From positions 117,197,757 through 117,261,756 of the forward strand of contig CANTUZ010000001.1 in NCBI GenBank assembly GCA_947846985.1: 64,000 nt of DNA, read 5' to 3'. Shown piece by piece: positions 49,339 to 61,495 of this stretch; positions within the stretch are counted from its first letter, which is position 1, and every line of letters begins with the position of its first letter. The position numbers and the translations under genes were made by a program. Under the pieces are notes generated by a model that saw only the letters and a program-made list of their open reading frames with translations, searched no databases and was not told where the DNA came from. This stretch comes from Fratercula arctica (taxonomy: Eukaryota; Chordata; Aves; Charadriiformes; Alcidae).

Positions 49339-52300
49339 CTAGTGTTTAAATCTCATTTATGATTTTGAAATACTTCACTGGCAAATGCTGGAGTCACCTG
49401 GGTCACATATGGAAGCTACCTCACTTATTTTCCAGTTAGGCTGGGTAGATGAATATATTTCCCTTGCAGAACAATCAGAAATCCGTAGCTGAATTCTATA
49501 TTCCACGTAAGCTTTTTTAATCAGACAGTACTTTCCTCAAGGCAGGTTAGGCACAGCAAGATCCATGAAGCAAGGGGAGAAGAATACAAGCAAATCAGAT
49601 GCAAGAGGAAGAAAAACTATATAATATACAAAATGGATAAAGATTCCATTTTGATTTATATTTAATAATTTCAAGTGTTCCTGGATTATTATATTGTTGA
49701 TTCCTGTTTGCTAATAACTGGGTAATTGTTGGTCTAAACTTGGTACCCTGCCTTTGGTGGAAAACCTTACTGTATTCCACTACACTAGCTAAAAAAAAAA
49801 AAAAAAAAAAAAGATAAAACTTTGTTGGGCTACTCTAGTTCCCAGCAAAGTTTAAAATAATTAATTTCATTTATTTTCCCTGTTGGGCTCGGTCCACAAA
49901 GTTATTGAGTATTTAGTCATTAAACTGCAGTATCTTCTCCCTTGTGGGAATCTGGAGATGTTATCCATTTTTCTTTCAGCTGCCACTTGGGTTCAAACTC
50001 ATTCACTGAACAGCCACTAGACAGTTCAAGCCTCCCGTACTTACCCCAAGCAGTTTACAACATTGAGCACAACAGCTACAACACAGGCCAAAGCATCAGA
50101 TCTCCTGCAGAACAGACAAGGCAGGAAACGTAGCTCAGAATGACCAGTCTCCTCGGTCTGGCTAGCAAACCCTCCTGAGCAGCTGAGCCCAGACTTTATA
50201 TAAGAAAGGGGAGTGACAAATCCAAACATCTGACTCAACTAGCTCTAGCAGGCCAAACGTGTATATTTCTTCCAAATTTATTTCTTGAGGACCACCTCTG
50301 GGGGTCAAGTGGTTCCAAGAGAAACATTCAAACTAAGGTGAGGGATTTCCACGTAAACACAGTCATTGCAAACATGCACTCCTTTCCATAATAATTTGGA
50401 ATTTCATCGCATGGCCTATTTGTAAGCCCCATGACTCTGAATGACCTCATTCCTCTCTCACTAGCTCTTGGGTGAGATTCTTCCTCATTACAGAGGGTAT
50501 CCAACTTCCATTGATTTTTAAGAGCCTGAAGGACTGAAAATGACCCCTCTGTAATCCCACCCCTTCTGAATACAAGGCATACCATTTCATACAGCAGTTT
50601 CTGCTCTCAGTCCATAAACTTATGATTGAATTAGAAGTTGTTCTCCTTCCCCTGCTCCCCCACGGGACACCCAGACTTGGTCTAGGTACTCCAAACAGTA
50701 TACATTTCACCTCTGCTCATTCATTACAGGGGTGAATTTTTTACTGCTGTAAGGGGACTCCTTTCAACGTGTGCCCTTTGTTTCCAGCCCTGTTTCAGAC
50801 AGCTGAGGTAAGCACTGGTGAGGACACAGCACTGACTGTATGACTGTAATCCAGAAGTGGGTTTTCAAGGTGTTACGGTCATATAAGTAGATAGGGCTTC
50901 TACCAGTCCTGTATGCGGAGAAAAACTTCAGCTGTCTGCTACCATGATGAAGGGAGTATAGCAGAACTGGTCCTTATTTAATTCATGAGAGAAAAAGACC
51001 CCCGCGATCCGTAGCTACCTTTTTCCATCTCTGATTTAACAGCCATTATAACCATATGTATGTTGTACATAAAACTTAGTGAAATAAAGAGTGGTAATTC
51101 TTACTTTATAATAATTTAGTCCCAAACTCAAAGAATTGAAAAAGGAAAAAAAAGTCACGGGTTTGATGGGTTTGTCAGCATTAGGCTGACAAACACTTCC
51201 AGAGTCAGTCTCCAAGTCCTCTATTAACATATATTTTCTGAAGAGGAAAAGTTAGTGTTCCCCTAAAGCTGGAATTTAAACAGCTTTATTTTATAACACA
51301 GAACCCTTTAAATTGTAAGCTAAGTTGATTTTTTTTTTTTAATTGTATTACAAGTACCTGCCTACCATCCTTCCTTTCTTCTTCACAGTGAGACCTGAGC
51401 AGCTGTGATTAGTGGAAGGAATAGTGTACTTCAATGTAAAAATTAATTGCTTTTACCTGCATTGTTCTCCCCAAGTTTATAGCTCATTTGCTGCTGGGTC
51501 CTGCACCACCTGCTCCCGCTTATGCCTAATTTTCCCTCCCGCATGGCCCGGAAGGCAGAACACAAAAGGGAATCAGAGCCTGGGACTTTGCTCGAGAGGC
51601 ATTAAGCAGGTTCTAACAGATCTAGGAGGGTATGGAAACATGTTATTGCAGAGGTCTTCACAAAGATAACAGGAAATATCTGTCATAAAGTGAACATACT
51701 TCAGTGCCTAGCTTCACTCTAAATCAAACTCTAACAATCCTTTCTCATAAATCATCATACTACAGACACCTGGAAGAAGCGTAGGGTGGTAAATGAATTT
51801 CTTTCAAAAAAAAAAAAGCATGCTTCAAAAATTCCTGTCTTACCAATGCCTATACGTGTGGGTTCATATTTTAGGTATAAATCATACATTCACACACAAC
51901 AAACACACCCACTTCATAGTTCCTTTCATAATTCAAAGGATCGGTTGTCTGTTCTTTAAAATTCCCCCCTTCATACTTCTGTGGAAGAAAATAGGCTTAT
52001 AAACACTTGTCAAAACCGATTAGAACCAAGTGGGAGGATTTTAATACTTTGAGCAAGGTAGGAGCCTCCCTTTATATGTAGGAGTCAGTGTTGTATTCCG
52101 AGCAGCATATCCGCCCACCTGCAGTCAATGCTTCATTCGCTCTGTTGCATCCTCATTTTAACATGGAGAACTGTCTGGACACAGAAACAATTTATTCACC
52201 AATCGCTCACTATTCATGGAATTTAGCTTGCTGTTTGTGAAGTTATTAAACATCCCACGTAACCAGCAATTTAGTACCAACACTGAAAACTATTAAAGTT

Positions 52301-53194
52301 AAGCTTCAAAAGTAAAACATACCCTGGTATTTTCAAATAATAACATCCTATTTATTTACCATTTTATGAAGACTCCCCCATTTGCATTATGTATCTCTCC
52401 TTAGACATGAAGAACATAAAACTCAATGACACCTAATTTATTCTCAATATATGCAGTATAAGAATACTATGTTTAACTCGAGCAGCTGTCCCACCTGGCA
52501 GCATCCAGCATCCCTCTTATTTGACATATCCAGATAAATAAACTATTTAAAGGACAAAGGAAAAGTAACATTTAAAATGAAAGAATAGAAAGTGTGAAGT
52601 AAAAATAATTTTAACTAAAATATGAACTTGCATACAAGTTCACTGCATTTCCTCTTCAATCGGTGCGGCTTTCCTTTGTGTTTTGTTTGGTTTTTTCCTT
52701 TTTTTTTTTTTTGTTTAAGAGTACTTATTTGAAACATCAACACAAAAGATGCCTGGAGCACAGGGCTCCACACCCCTCTAACATCTCATCAAACGTCAGT
52801 TAAATACTTGGCAATGGTCAAATTCATTTCCATTTGTTTCTAACAAAGGTACAAATACGCTTTTTTTACAATTCAATATTTTTAGATGTCACTGGGAAGT
52901 ATTCCAACATCCTACTGTGTGAAACAATACCTGCAATGCCTTAAGAAAGGGAGGAAAACCACCCTCCAAGTAGGGCTAAGCATGTGGGTTGCTCTTGCAG
53001 GAGAACATTTCTTGTCATAACACCAAGATGTTGGACGGCTGTGTGGCACTAACTCCCTTGGGAGGGTGGGGTGATACTTAACAGGAATGACACCAGGGCT
53101 GACGATGGCAGCGTTACTTCCAGTTGCAGATCCAAAATTTCAATTGCAGGGGAGGATCGCTAAGCATAGCGGAAAGTGGAAGTGAAATGGACTT
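49339..53194. other. Non-coding AT-rich stretch
   Basis: A22 at 49791-49812, T10 near 51331-51340 and a T/G tract at about 52676-52715. Short frames lack domains. No gene or other repeat recognised. Confidence 0.5.
49791..49812. repeat. A22 homopolymer
   Basis: Uninterrupted run of 22 A. Confidence 0.9.
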
Positions 53195-53460
53195 ACTGGA
53201 GTGAGGCCAGCAAAGGGCTGTGAAGATAATTAAAGGACTGGAGCACCTGACATGCAAGGAGAGGTTGAGACAGCTGGGACTATTAGGCTCTGAAAAGGCT
53301 CAGGGGGATCTTATCAGCACGTATAAATGTCTGACAGGAGGGTGCAAATAAAATGGAGCTAGGCCCTTTTCGGGGGTGACCAGGGAAACTCCAAGAGGCA
53401 ATGGACACAAGTTGAAATACAAAAAAGTCGTCTAACTATAAGAAAAGCCTGTGGGGTCAT
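53195..53460 (+). mobile_element. CR1 LINE, first part (ORF2 C-terminal region)
   Basis: The plus strand reads AGGGCTGTGAAGATAATTAAAGG then GGACTGGAGCACCTG. Translated, this gives KIIKGLEHLTCKERLRQLGL, then QGDLISTYKCLTGGC and a stop, the CR1 ORF2 C-terminal pattern. The copy is 5'-truncated near 53195 and has stops and frame changes. It continues after a T/G tract at 53558. Confidence 0.8.
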
Positions 53461-53557
53461 GGGTTTTGGTTTATTTTGTGTTGTTTGTTTCTTGGTTTTG
53501 GTGGTTTTTTTTTTTGTTTGTTTGTTTCATTGTTGTTTTTTTGTTTGGGTTTTTTTG
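53461..53557. repeat. T/G simple tract inside a CR1
   Basis: About 97 bp of almost only T and G sit where the CR1 family has a short T-rich stretch (equivalent to 'cctttttcactgtgagggtg'). The flanking CR1 is collinear on both sides, so this is most likely local expansion of the element's own T run. Confidence 0.8.
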
Positions 53558-53745
53558 ACAGTGACTGGACACTGTCACAGATTGCCTGGAACGGCTGTGA
53601 AATCTCCATCTTTGGAAATACTTAAAACCTGACTGAGCATAGCCCTGAACAACCTGCTTCAGCTGACCCTGCTTTGAGTAGAGGGTTGAGCTCAAGCATG
53701 CCCAGAGGTCCTTTTCCGCGTCCGCAATTTTGTGGTTCTATGAAC
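53558..53745 (+). mobile_element. CR1 LINE, second part and 3' end
   Basis: GTGACTGGACACTGTCACAG, then AAATCTCCATCTTTGGAAAT and AAACCTGACTGAGC, then GCTTTGAGTAGAGGGTTGA, ending TTTTGTGGTTCTATGA. This is the CR1 3' region and terminus in the plus orientation. Differences from the 3' ends at 30883, 48063 and 48261 indicate another subfamily or greater age. Confidence 0.8.
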
Positions 53746-56700
53746 TACCCTCTAACACAAACATGTTAGAAATTTTCTCCTGTTCCTAATCCTGTTGTAC
53801 CTGTTCCACATATAAATGAAAGTTTCATGTACTGAATCAACCAACTTGGCATTTTTCCTCAGTGCTGCACTCAAAAACAACCCTAACAAACACCATTTAT
53901 TTATGTCACCCCAGTATTTAAGACGGATGTGTGGAGGGTAAAGCTGAGAAATTTCCTCTTATAGTAAATAATACCATGAAGTGGTAAGAAAACATAGTAA
54001 AAAGGGAAAATGTGCAAAGGAGTGATTGTTGCAGAAAAGGTCCATCTAAAAACTCAAAAGAAGCTTTTTTAATAGATAGAAATGAAGGCACAATCATTAC
54101 AGGTACCTAATTTTTGACCTGCTTCAATAGGAAAATGCTCTTGCACCAGCTTCTATTGCAGAGGTCTTTGTCCTCTTTAAATCAGTCCCACTCAATGCAG
54201 TTATCCCATCTATTTAAAGAGACCTGTGTCAGTTCCCACTGTACATTAATAATGATACCAAGTTAGATGCCCTGAATTCTTACATGGTCCAGTGAAAAAA
54301 AAACAAACAAAAAACCTTACTGAAGAATGCACAACTGTACTTCCATAAATGGTTTCAATTATATTTTAAGTAGTACCGGCTTTGCATCTCCATGATTTTT
54401 CTTCTCCCTTTCTTTCTGCCTCTAAACTCTTTCTCCTTTTCCCCATCCTCTCCCAGACAATTTTTATTTACGGTCTTGTATTAAAAAAAAATAAAGGGGG
54501 GGGGGGGAAAGTAAAGATTACCTGGGGAGAAAAAAATTAGAGAAAAGAATAAACCGTAAAAAAAGCAGAAAAAAAAATAACTCAAGAGCCTAAATAATTT
54601 TAAAACTGAAATGTTATTAGATTTCAAAAATTACTGCTTCCACTCTGGAAGCAAACACATTGCATTGTGCAATTCTGTCCACACCAGGCACATCCATGCC
54701 GAGCTAGGGGCTGGCAGATTTCTTCATTAGGAATCACAATCCTGCTGACACTGAAACTCTGGGAAAGTTGCATTTCAACTGGAGAATAAGAGTAGGAGAA
54801 AAGCAAAGTTATCAAAATAATAAAAAAAAAATCCTTGTAGCTACACAAGCTGACATGTTTTTTCCATTAAATTAATCTTAAAACCCATCCTGTAAAATCT
54901 CAGGGTCATATGAGGAATTCTGAAGTAAAGCTTAATAACCACAAAAGCACTTGCAGCTCTTACCTCATACTATTTGTCCAAGACAGGCTATGAATACAAA
55001 TTACACCTTCACATCACTCAGCAGCCCTAAGATTTCTGGATTAGGTTTCTCCTTTTTTCACAACGGTCTGCCCACCCTCTCAAACACAGGTTTCCTCTGT
55101 AGCTGTCCCAGACCACCAGTTTCCTCTTTCCCATCTGATCTCCTCAGATGTCCTCTTCCCTGCAAGTACTATTAGGACCATCTCCTCATTGTCACTGGTC
55201 ACTAAACTTCCCACCCACACAAAGGGCACTCCCCAGCAGCCTGGCCCCATACTCCAACACCTGGTGAAGAAGGAGAAAAGGCTGCATAATAGAACTGCTG
55301 CACTGATGATGACACATCCTTTGGTTATACGAGAAAAGAAGGAGGCTTTGCCCAGCTAGGCACCTACCAAGCATAGCACCCTATGCCGTACCACATCCTC
55401 TGCTGGCCCTAACAATCTCCCAAATCTTTACATGGCTTCTGCAAACATAGCGCTCCTGGTCAGGAGGATGCAAAGGCTAGACTGAGTTTTCCTAGGATTT
55501 CTTGTGAACCTTCCTCCTCTCTCTGTGTGACACTTTCCCATTTCAAAAATATCTTGCAGGGCCTCAAAACTTCATTTACAGCAAGTATCGTAAACAAAGG
55601 CTTCCCATTAAATGAGAATGGAGCTGAACCGCTTCATGAGTAAGAGGTACCTCTTGTGTGTGTGACTTGGGTGAGAGAGGAGATGTCTTTGCAGCAAAGC
55701 GCTGCTGCTGAACGCCAGCAACCAGCTGATAGCAGCAACACTGGACCAACAGAAGTGGCTGGGGCACTGCCTACCTGCTTCCTGCAGCAAGTAGAGCCAG
55801 GACAACGGATTGGGGGGTCAGAACTCAGCTCTTCAAAAGTGCAATGCTGCGGCTAGCCTGTGTCTTTGCCCAGCAGCGTTCTGCCTTCACCCACTCCTTG
55901 AACTTCTTTCTTTTTTTTTTTTTTTTTTTGTCTTTGGCAAAAGGTTTAATTACTTTGCTGCCAGGCACAGGCGGGTGTGCCACTTTGCATGATCCTCCTC
56001 TTGTAGCAGAGGTGATATTTGGAGTTCCCTTTGAGGTCGTATGTGCTTGGCTTCACAGCATTCAAAATCCAATAAACCACAGTGAGCCTTCCTTACTGGG
56101 GCTATGCTTAAACACCCAAGCACATCTCTGGTTGCTTCTTTCTGTTGTTCCTTTCCAATTCTGTACTTACTGAAATAAAAGATAAATAAATAAAGTTCTG
56201 GATATCCTTTTAAGACAACACAAATTATGTACATGTTTTTCTTCATGATAAAGCAAACCAAGGTTTTCGTAGTATTGTCAAAATTAGGAAAAGTATTTTA
56301 AGAGATGTTATAAATAACTCATTCTGGCAGATGGCAAAATTGCTTCCTCAGCATTTATTTGAGAAAAAAAAAAAAAAAAAATCTGTTTTCAACGGAGCCA
56401 CAGCTTCACATGCCTAATTCATGTAGCCTGAGCAATATCATGGAAGACAGACATTTTTTATCCTTTGTGGTTTCTTTTTTTTTTTTCTTTAATAATAAAA
56501 AAAGAAAAAAAATCTTTGTTTTAAAACCTGGCCATGAACCAAACTGTATCACATTCAAAGTTTGTGGAAAAAAAAAAAAAGATGAATATACACAATCCAG
56601 ACACAAAATATCTCACATTGATTTGAGTGTTAAATTTTGCCTTCTACATTTATGAAATGCGGAAAGGAGCTCAGATAATAAACATAGGAAAGAACAGCAA

Positions 56701-57034
56701 TTTTCTAAGCTTTTAGCCAACAGGTTGAGCCTTTCTTAATTAGGATCATCCCTTCGCACATCATTTAGGGACTACATAAGGAATACAATTAAGTTGAATA
56801 TACTCATGATTTTCCCCATGAGGTCAGCCTTTCTCACGGCTCAGTAAAGCATTCTCTTTACCTAGATCTGTGTATGTAGCACTAAAGCTCTTCTGCACAT
56901 TGTTCTTCATTTCTAGAGGTGTCAGTTGCCCTGAGCCCTTGACTTTTTCCTCTGTGCTTTGCATAGCTGAACTATGAACACATTTATTTTCTCCTGTTGC
57001 CAAAACTTTACAGGAGTAAAGTTTTAAACCTCGA
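53746..57034. other. Non-coding stretch with many homopolymers
   Basis: G12 at 54496-54507, T19 at 55911-55929 and A18 at 56364-56381, plus several A/T runs at 56470-56580. The C-rich part at about 55060-55860 carries overlapping short frames on both strands without domains. No gene supported. Confidence 0.5.
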
Positions 57035-57039
57035 ATTAG

Positions 57040-57125
57040 CAGCTGTACATAAGTGAATGCTTGATTTTAAGCACTTGAGGAGTCACAGTGAATCCATGTG
57101 ACTTGTTACGTACTTAACCACCAGT
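57040..57125. repeat. Fragment of an ancient amniote palindromic repeat
   Basis: AAGTGAATGCTTGATTTTAAGCACTTGAGGAGTC, then AATCCATGTGACTTG, then CGTACTTAACC. This follows an old amniote repeat whose phrase is 'aagcatgtgcttaactttaagcatgtgagtagtcccattgaagtcaatgggactactcacatgctta'. The two halves are roughly inverted copies of each other. A related phrase, GAGTCCCATGGACTTCAGTAGG, lies at about 57208-57229. Confidence 0.45.
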
Positions 57126-57289
57126 TGCAACGTTGTATGACCATAGGGCTTTTTGCTTGGGATTTCTTATCTGGTCTGCCTGTGCATTCAGAGGTGCTCA
57201 GGTACTAGACAGCATGAGTCCCATGGACTTCAGTAGGCTTTAGTTTAATAAAGAGCCTTAAGAGCCATATACTAAATCCTGATGTTTGA

Positions 57290-57515
57290 AAAGGGGTAAT
57301 AGTTTAAACTAAAAGAAGGTAGATTTAGACTAGAGAAAGAAGAAATTTTTTTTACAATGAGGGTGGTGAAACACTGGCACATGTTGCCCAGAAAGGTGGT
57401 AGATGCCCCATCCCTGGAAACATTCAAGGTCAGGTTGGATGGGATTCTGACCAACCTGATCTAGTTGAAGATGTACCTGCTTATTGCAGGAGAGTTGGAC
57501 TAGATGACTGGGACG
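57290..57515 (+). mobile_element. CR1 LINE, 3' region fragment
   Basis: The plus strand reads GGTAATAGTTTAAACTAAAAGAAGGTAGATTTAGACT, a gap-like spot, GAAGAAATTTTTTTTAC, GAGGGTGGTGAAACACTGGCAC, GATGCCCCATCCCTGGAAAC, CAAGGTCAGGTTGGATGGG, CAACCTGATCTAGTTG and AGTTGGACTAGATGA. This matches the classical avian CR1 3' region in order. It stops before the terminal ATTCTATG motif. It is a diverged copy of the same general type as 30883-30967. Confidence 0.85.
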
Positions 57516-60500
57516 GAGATGTAGCTGGAAACAGAAAATCTATTCCTGATATAGGATCTCAGGCAACAAATAACTGTGGCCAAACAATGCTTATTTATGC
57601 ATTTTACTATGTTAGAAATAGAGCAAATTTTCACTTAGGAATAACATATTTTAAAAAAATTCTTAACTGTCACCAGAGAAATATACGTCCATCAGTCTGG
57701 ACACATGTATGTCATCTAAGCCATTACCACACAATAACTGAAAATAGCCGCAGTAATATACAAGAGATTTTGATTCAGACCAAATACTCTCCTTTTCAGG
57801 GACTGTCAGAGGCATATTGCTGTCCTTCCTGCAAGGATATATAGCACTTGGCTTGTGTATACCATGCATCCAATTTTGGCTAGAAACTTCAGTAGTGCTC
57901 CAAAGAGGCTTCACTTATTTCTTATTTAAACTAATGTAATAAAAGAGTCTCCTTTGACAGAGATGTCCTCACTCTTTGACCTACTCATTTGTACTTGCTC
58001 ACACCCACTCCTCTTCTCTATTTTGACTTCTTGCTATTAAGGCCCTGCACCCTTGTTCTTGACAAACACTGCGAAGGAATCTCCTTTCTGGTGCAAGGCA
58101 GGCCACCAGAAGAAGCAGGTGGCAGTTGTGAGCAGAGGATGAGAGAAACCCAGAAGAGAAAGCTGTTTGGGAAGTAATGAGTACAAGAGCTAATTTATAT
58201 TTTAATGATTAAAGAGAGATTAAAGCCAACAGAATCATGATTTTAACTCTGCAGCTGGTGGATTCCTTTGTCTTCTGGTCAATGACGCTGAATTATGAGA
58301 CTAAGGGAACTTCAAAAGTGTTAAAAGATGTTATAATAATAATAAGGGGAGGTCTATAATTATAGAGAGATTATTGCATATAATATATAAGTGGATTGCA
58401 CTTAAAGAGCCTCATCAAACCAATTTCCACTGCAACTCATTGATGCCACAGATGAGGACTTCAGGTGGGAGGATAAGCTAGAGGAATGGATGAACACTTA
58501 AGGAACAAAGTCCTCGTTTTCATGCTAATGTCCTTGTGCAGTTTAGAAGAAGGGGAGAGAAAAGGTCTTTGTAGAACCTTGTGATAGCAATGCAGCATCA
58601 CAGGGGAGGATGAACCTCCTCTGGTGTAGCAACAAACTGCTTCAAACGAACACTTAACAAAGTTGTTCATGAGACAGCAGCAGCTGTAAGCCTTCTGCAA
58701 TCCCAGCACATTTTATTATGATTGCTAAATAAAAAAAAAAAGTCAGTATCTGTCTGGTATAACCAGAATGACAGAGATTCATCAGGGACTGGGATATTTT
58801 GATGTTACTGTCTTTTCATCCTTCTCTCAGTAGACAGCAAGAACAAGCTATATTCTCATGGGACTGTTCAAAAAGACTTGCGTTTCCTTGTGGGGAAAGG
58901 CTAGTTGAACTCCCTAGAATATTAAAAAGAGTTACTGAAGTTTACATTTTATGTAAGAATATGAAAGCAACCCTCTCCCAAACAGCCCTCTAGTTCTGCT
59001 TTGGACATCCTTCACTGTTACAACTCCTTGTCTTATCATCTTCATTCTGCCCCAGTGAAACTGCCGTGCCCGGCAAGGACAGAAAGGCAGACACAGTCTT
59101 CACTCCCGTTCTAAATGGCTGGACAACGTTAATAGCCATTGCATAAAAGACTAAATCACTACAACAAAATGCTATTCCTTCTGTCCTCTGCTGTATCACA
59201 TACAGAAGAGGAAGGAGAACAGAGGTCTTAAATGTCTTGACCTCCCCCCTCCCTATTTTTCAGGGCATGCTAGCCTTCTTTCCTGCTCCTTGATCACAGC
59301 AATACACCTGGGGCAAATGCTTCAGCTTTCCTATTGACAGGAGACAGTGCTGTAGCTCATGGCGCTGCTTTTTCGCTGCAGTGTGGTGGATTGTTCTGAA
59401 GACAGACGTACACAAGACCTAGAAGTAACTCCAGAGCAAGAGCAGTGCTCATCCATCCCGTCACAGGACCCTCATTTGTTTTGAGGCTGCATCTAAAGAA
59501 CGCCACTTCTGTTTAAGGCCTGGATTCAATCTAAGTAAGCAAACTTCTGCTGACTTCAGATCGCCTCTAGTAAAAGCTGGTATCTAACTTTCAAGCTCCT
59601 ATGAAATGCATAGGGGAAAGCAGGTGCCATGAACTACAACCTAAAGCAACCATATTAAGAAAAGGGTTGTCTCTTACCATACCAGTTCTTGATGCTACAG
59701 TTTACTCTCTCCATGACTTCAGGCATCGGTAGTCCAGAAAAACAAGCTCCTTTGTTCTTCAGAACAAAATAGCATTTATGATCCTATTGAAACTAAATTC
59801 TTGTTGTTGTACACAGTCTTTAATTATTGTAGAGATGAGTTGAATCTTTAATTACGATTAAACTAATCAGGCTACATAATGTGTCTGGGGCAGCACAAGC
59901 TTTTTATATATTCAGAAAGTGCTTTTCTGAAGTAAAAGGCCTCAACCCCATTCAGCGATTAAGCTAGACAATGTCTATCATCACCACTTAGGGTTCCCCT
60001 GACTCAAGTGGTATTTGACCTGGAGTTATGTGCATTCCTGTAAAAAATTTAAACCACTAGGGTAAATTCTGCTATTAGCCTTAGTCAAAATATTAATTAA
60101 ACATGTATTCTGTCATATGTAAAATAAACAGTGGGAATGTGACTCTTCTTTTGTGCATGAAGTAGCACATGTTCCTTCCTGTCATGACACATTAGTTTGC
60201 CTTTATGTTCTGCACACAAGAGATTTTGTTCCCCCTCCCTGTCTAGATTTCAGATTTTTCTTCATTCTCTTTCACAAAGTAGTGCTGGTTGTTCTCTTGC
60301 GAAAGATTATATAACTTCAACAAGGGTCCAAATTCCTAGCTGCCATAAACTGATGTTACATCAAGGTCAGTAGAACAGCACAGATTTACAGCATCATAAT
60401 CATTCAGACATAGGACTCAATCCCATCCATCAGTGTTTCATATCTTGCATCATCATTTGACACTCACTTCTAAAGACAAAATACAAAGATGAATTGAGCC

Positions 60501-61440
60501 CTCTGGGTTTTTTAGCTACTAAAAGTTGCACTACTTAACAGTGTAATTAATCTTTTCCATGGGTTGTTTTTTCAAACTAAAAGAGGAGTTGTCATAGCTT
60601 CAATTTCTGCTGTTTTTTTTTTTCTTCCAGTTCCGTCCTTTGTGCATATTTGCTAGTTTACAATTAATGTTCATTCCTCTCATTAGTTTCTTCCGTGCTT
60701 TTATTAGTTTGCTGCCTAAAGTCAAGCTTCAAATAGACAACCGTATTGAGACTGTCAGTTTATTGGGGTGAAAGATGTATTTCATAGTTTTTTTAGCGAG
60801 GAATTGACAATCACACAGTAAAGTAACCGTGTGGTCTCTAACCCAATGGATCTGACTCTTGGCAAGTTGTTCTTAAAGACCACAAAGATAGCCTGAACAC
60901 TGAAAAATCCAAGCATAATCACACTAATTCAAATATCTGCAGACCTCGCTTTTCATCAAGGATCATAAGAAATTGCTCGTTATAAACAGTATTTCAGCCA
61001 TTTCACTCAGGGAGGGGAGCAGAGGGGCAATACGCATTACTGCTACAGTCCCAAACAATTCTCTCAACCGCTCCATCCAATGATAACTCATCAGGCAGCA
61101 GCACAAGTAAAATAAATCTTAACTGATCTCTACTGTGTTCATTTCTTATTTTTGGCACCTTTTGATCTTTAGACTGCTTTTGCAGCCTTATTTCCCCATC
61201 TCCCTTCCAGTTTCTCCTATTCAAAGACTGATTCCAGATTCCACTTGAAAGGAGAAAACAATCCAAACCCAACACCATCACCTAAAAATTTTGAGGGTCA
61301 CATTCTTTTGTATATTACCAGGTTTATCCGATTTGCATCAAGGTTCACACATAAACCCCTCTCTCAGCAAGATTTACTCGTTCTTTCACTTCTACATGTG
61401 TTAACACATCTATTAAACTCACAGTAATGCTGATCACACA
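57516..61440. other. Non-coding AT-rich stretch
   Basis: No gene supported. A candidate homeodomain-site cluster at 59815-59880 is listed separately. GGCCTGGATTCAATCTAAG (about 59517) weakly recalls the old amniote repeat. Confidence 0.5.
59815..59880. promoter_or_regulatory. Cluster of homeodomain-type sites
   Basis: TCTTTAATTATTGTAG, TCTTTAATTACGATTAAAC and CTAATCAGG fall within about 65 bp. The word TCTTTAATTA is present twice (about 59817 and 59846). It is suggestive of an enhancer core, but no functional proof can be seen. Confidence 0.22.
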
Positions 61441-61444
61441 TACA

Positions 61445-61495
61445 GAATTAAGCCCATGCTTAAGTATTTGCAGCAGCTGGGCCTTAGAGCCAAAT
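61445..61495. repeat. Fragment of an ancient amniote repeat
   Basis: GAATTAAGCCCATGCTTAAGTATTTGCAGCAGCTGGGCCTTAGAG follows the old phrase 'catgcttaagtgctttgctgaatcagggcctta'. Probably the same family as 57040-57125. Confidence 0.45.

Noticed and set aside
55576..56173. Overlapping frames of 60-109 codons
   Set aside because: They occur on both strands over the same bases and cross a T19 run; no domain.
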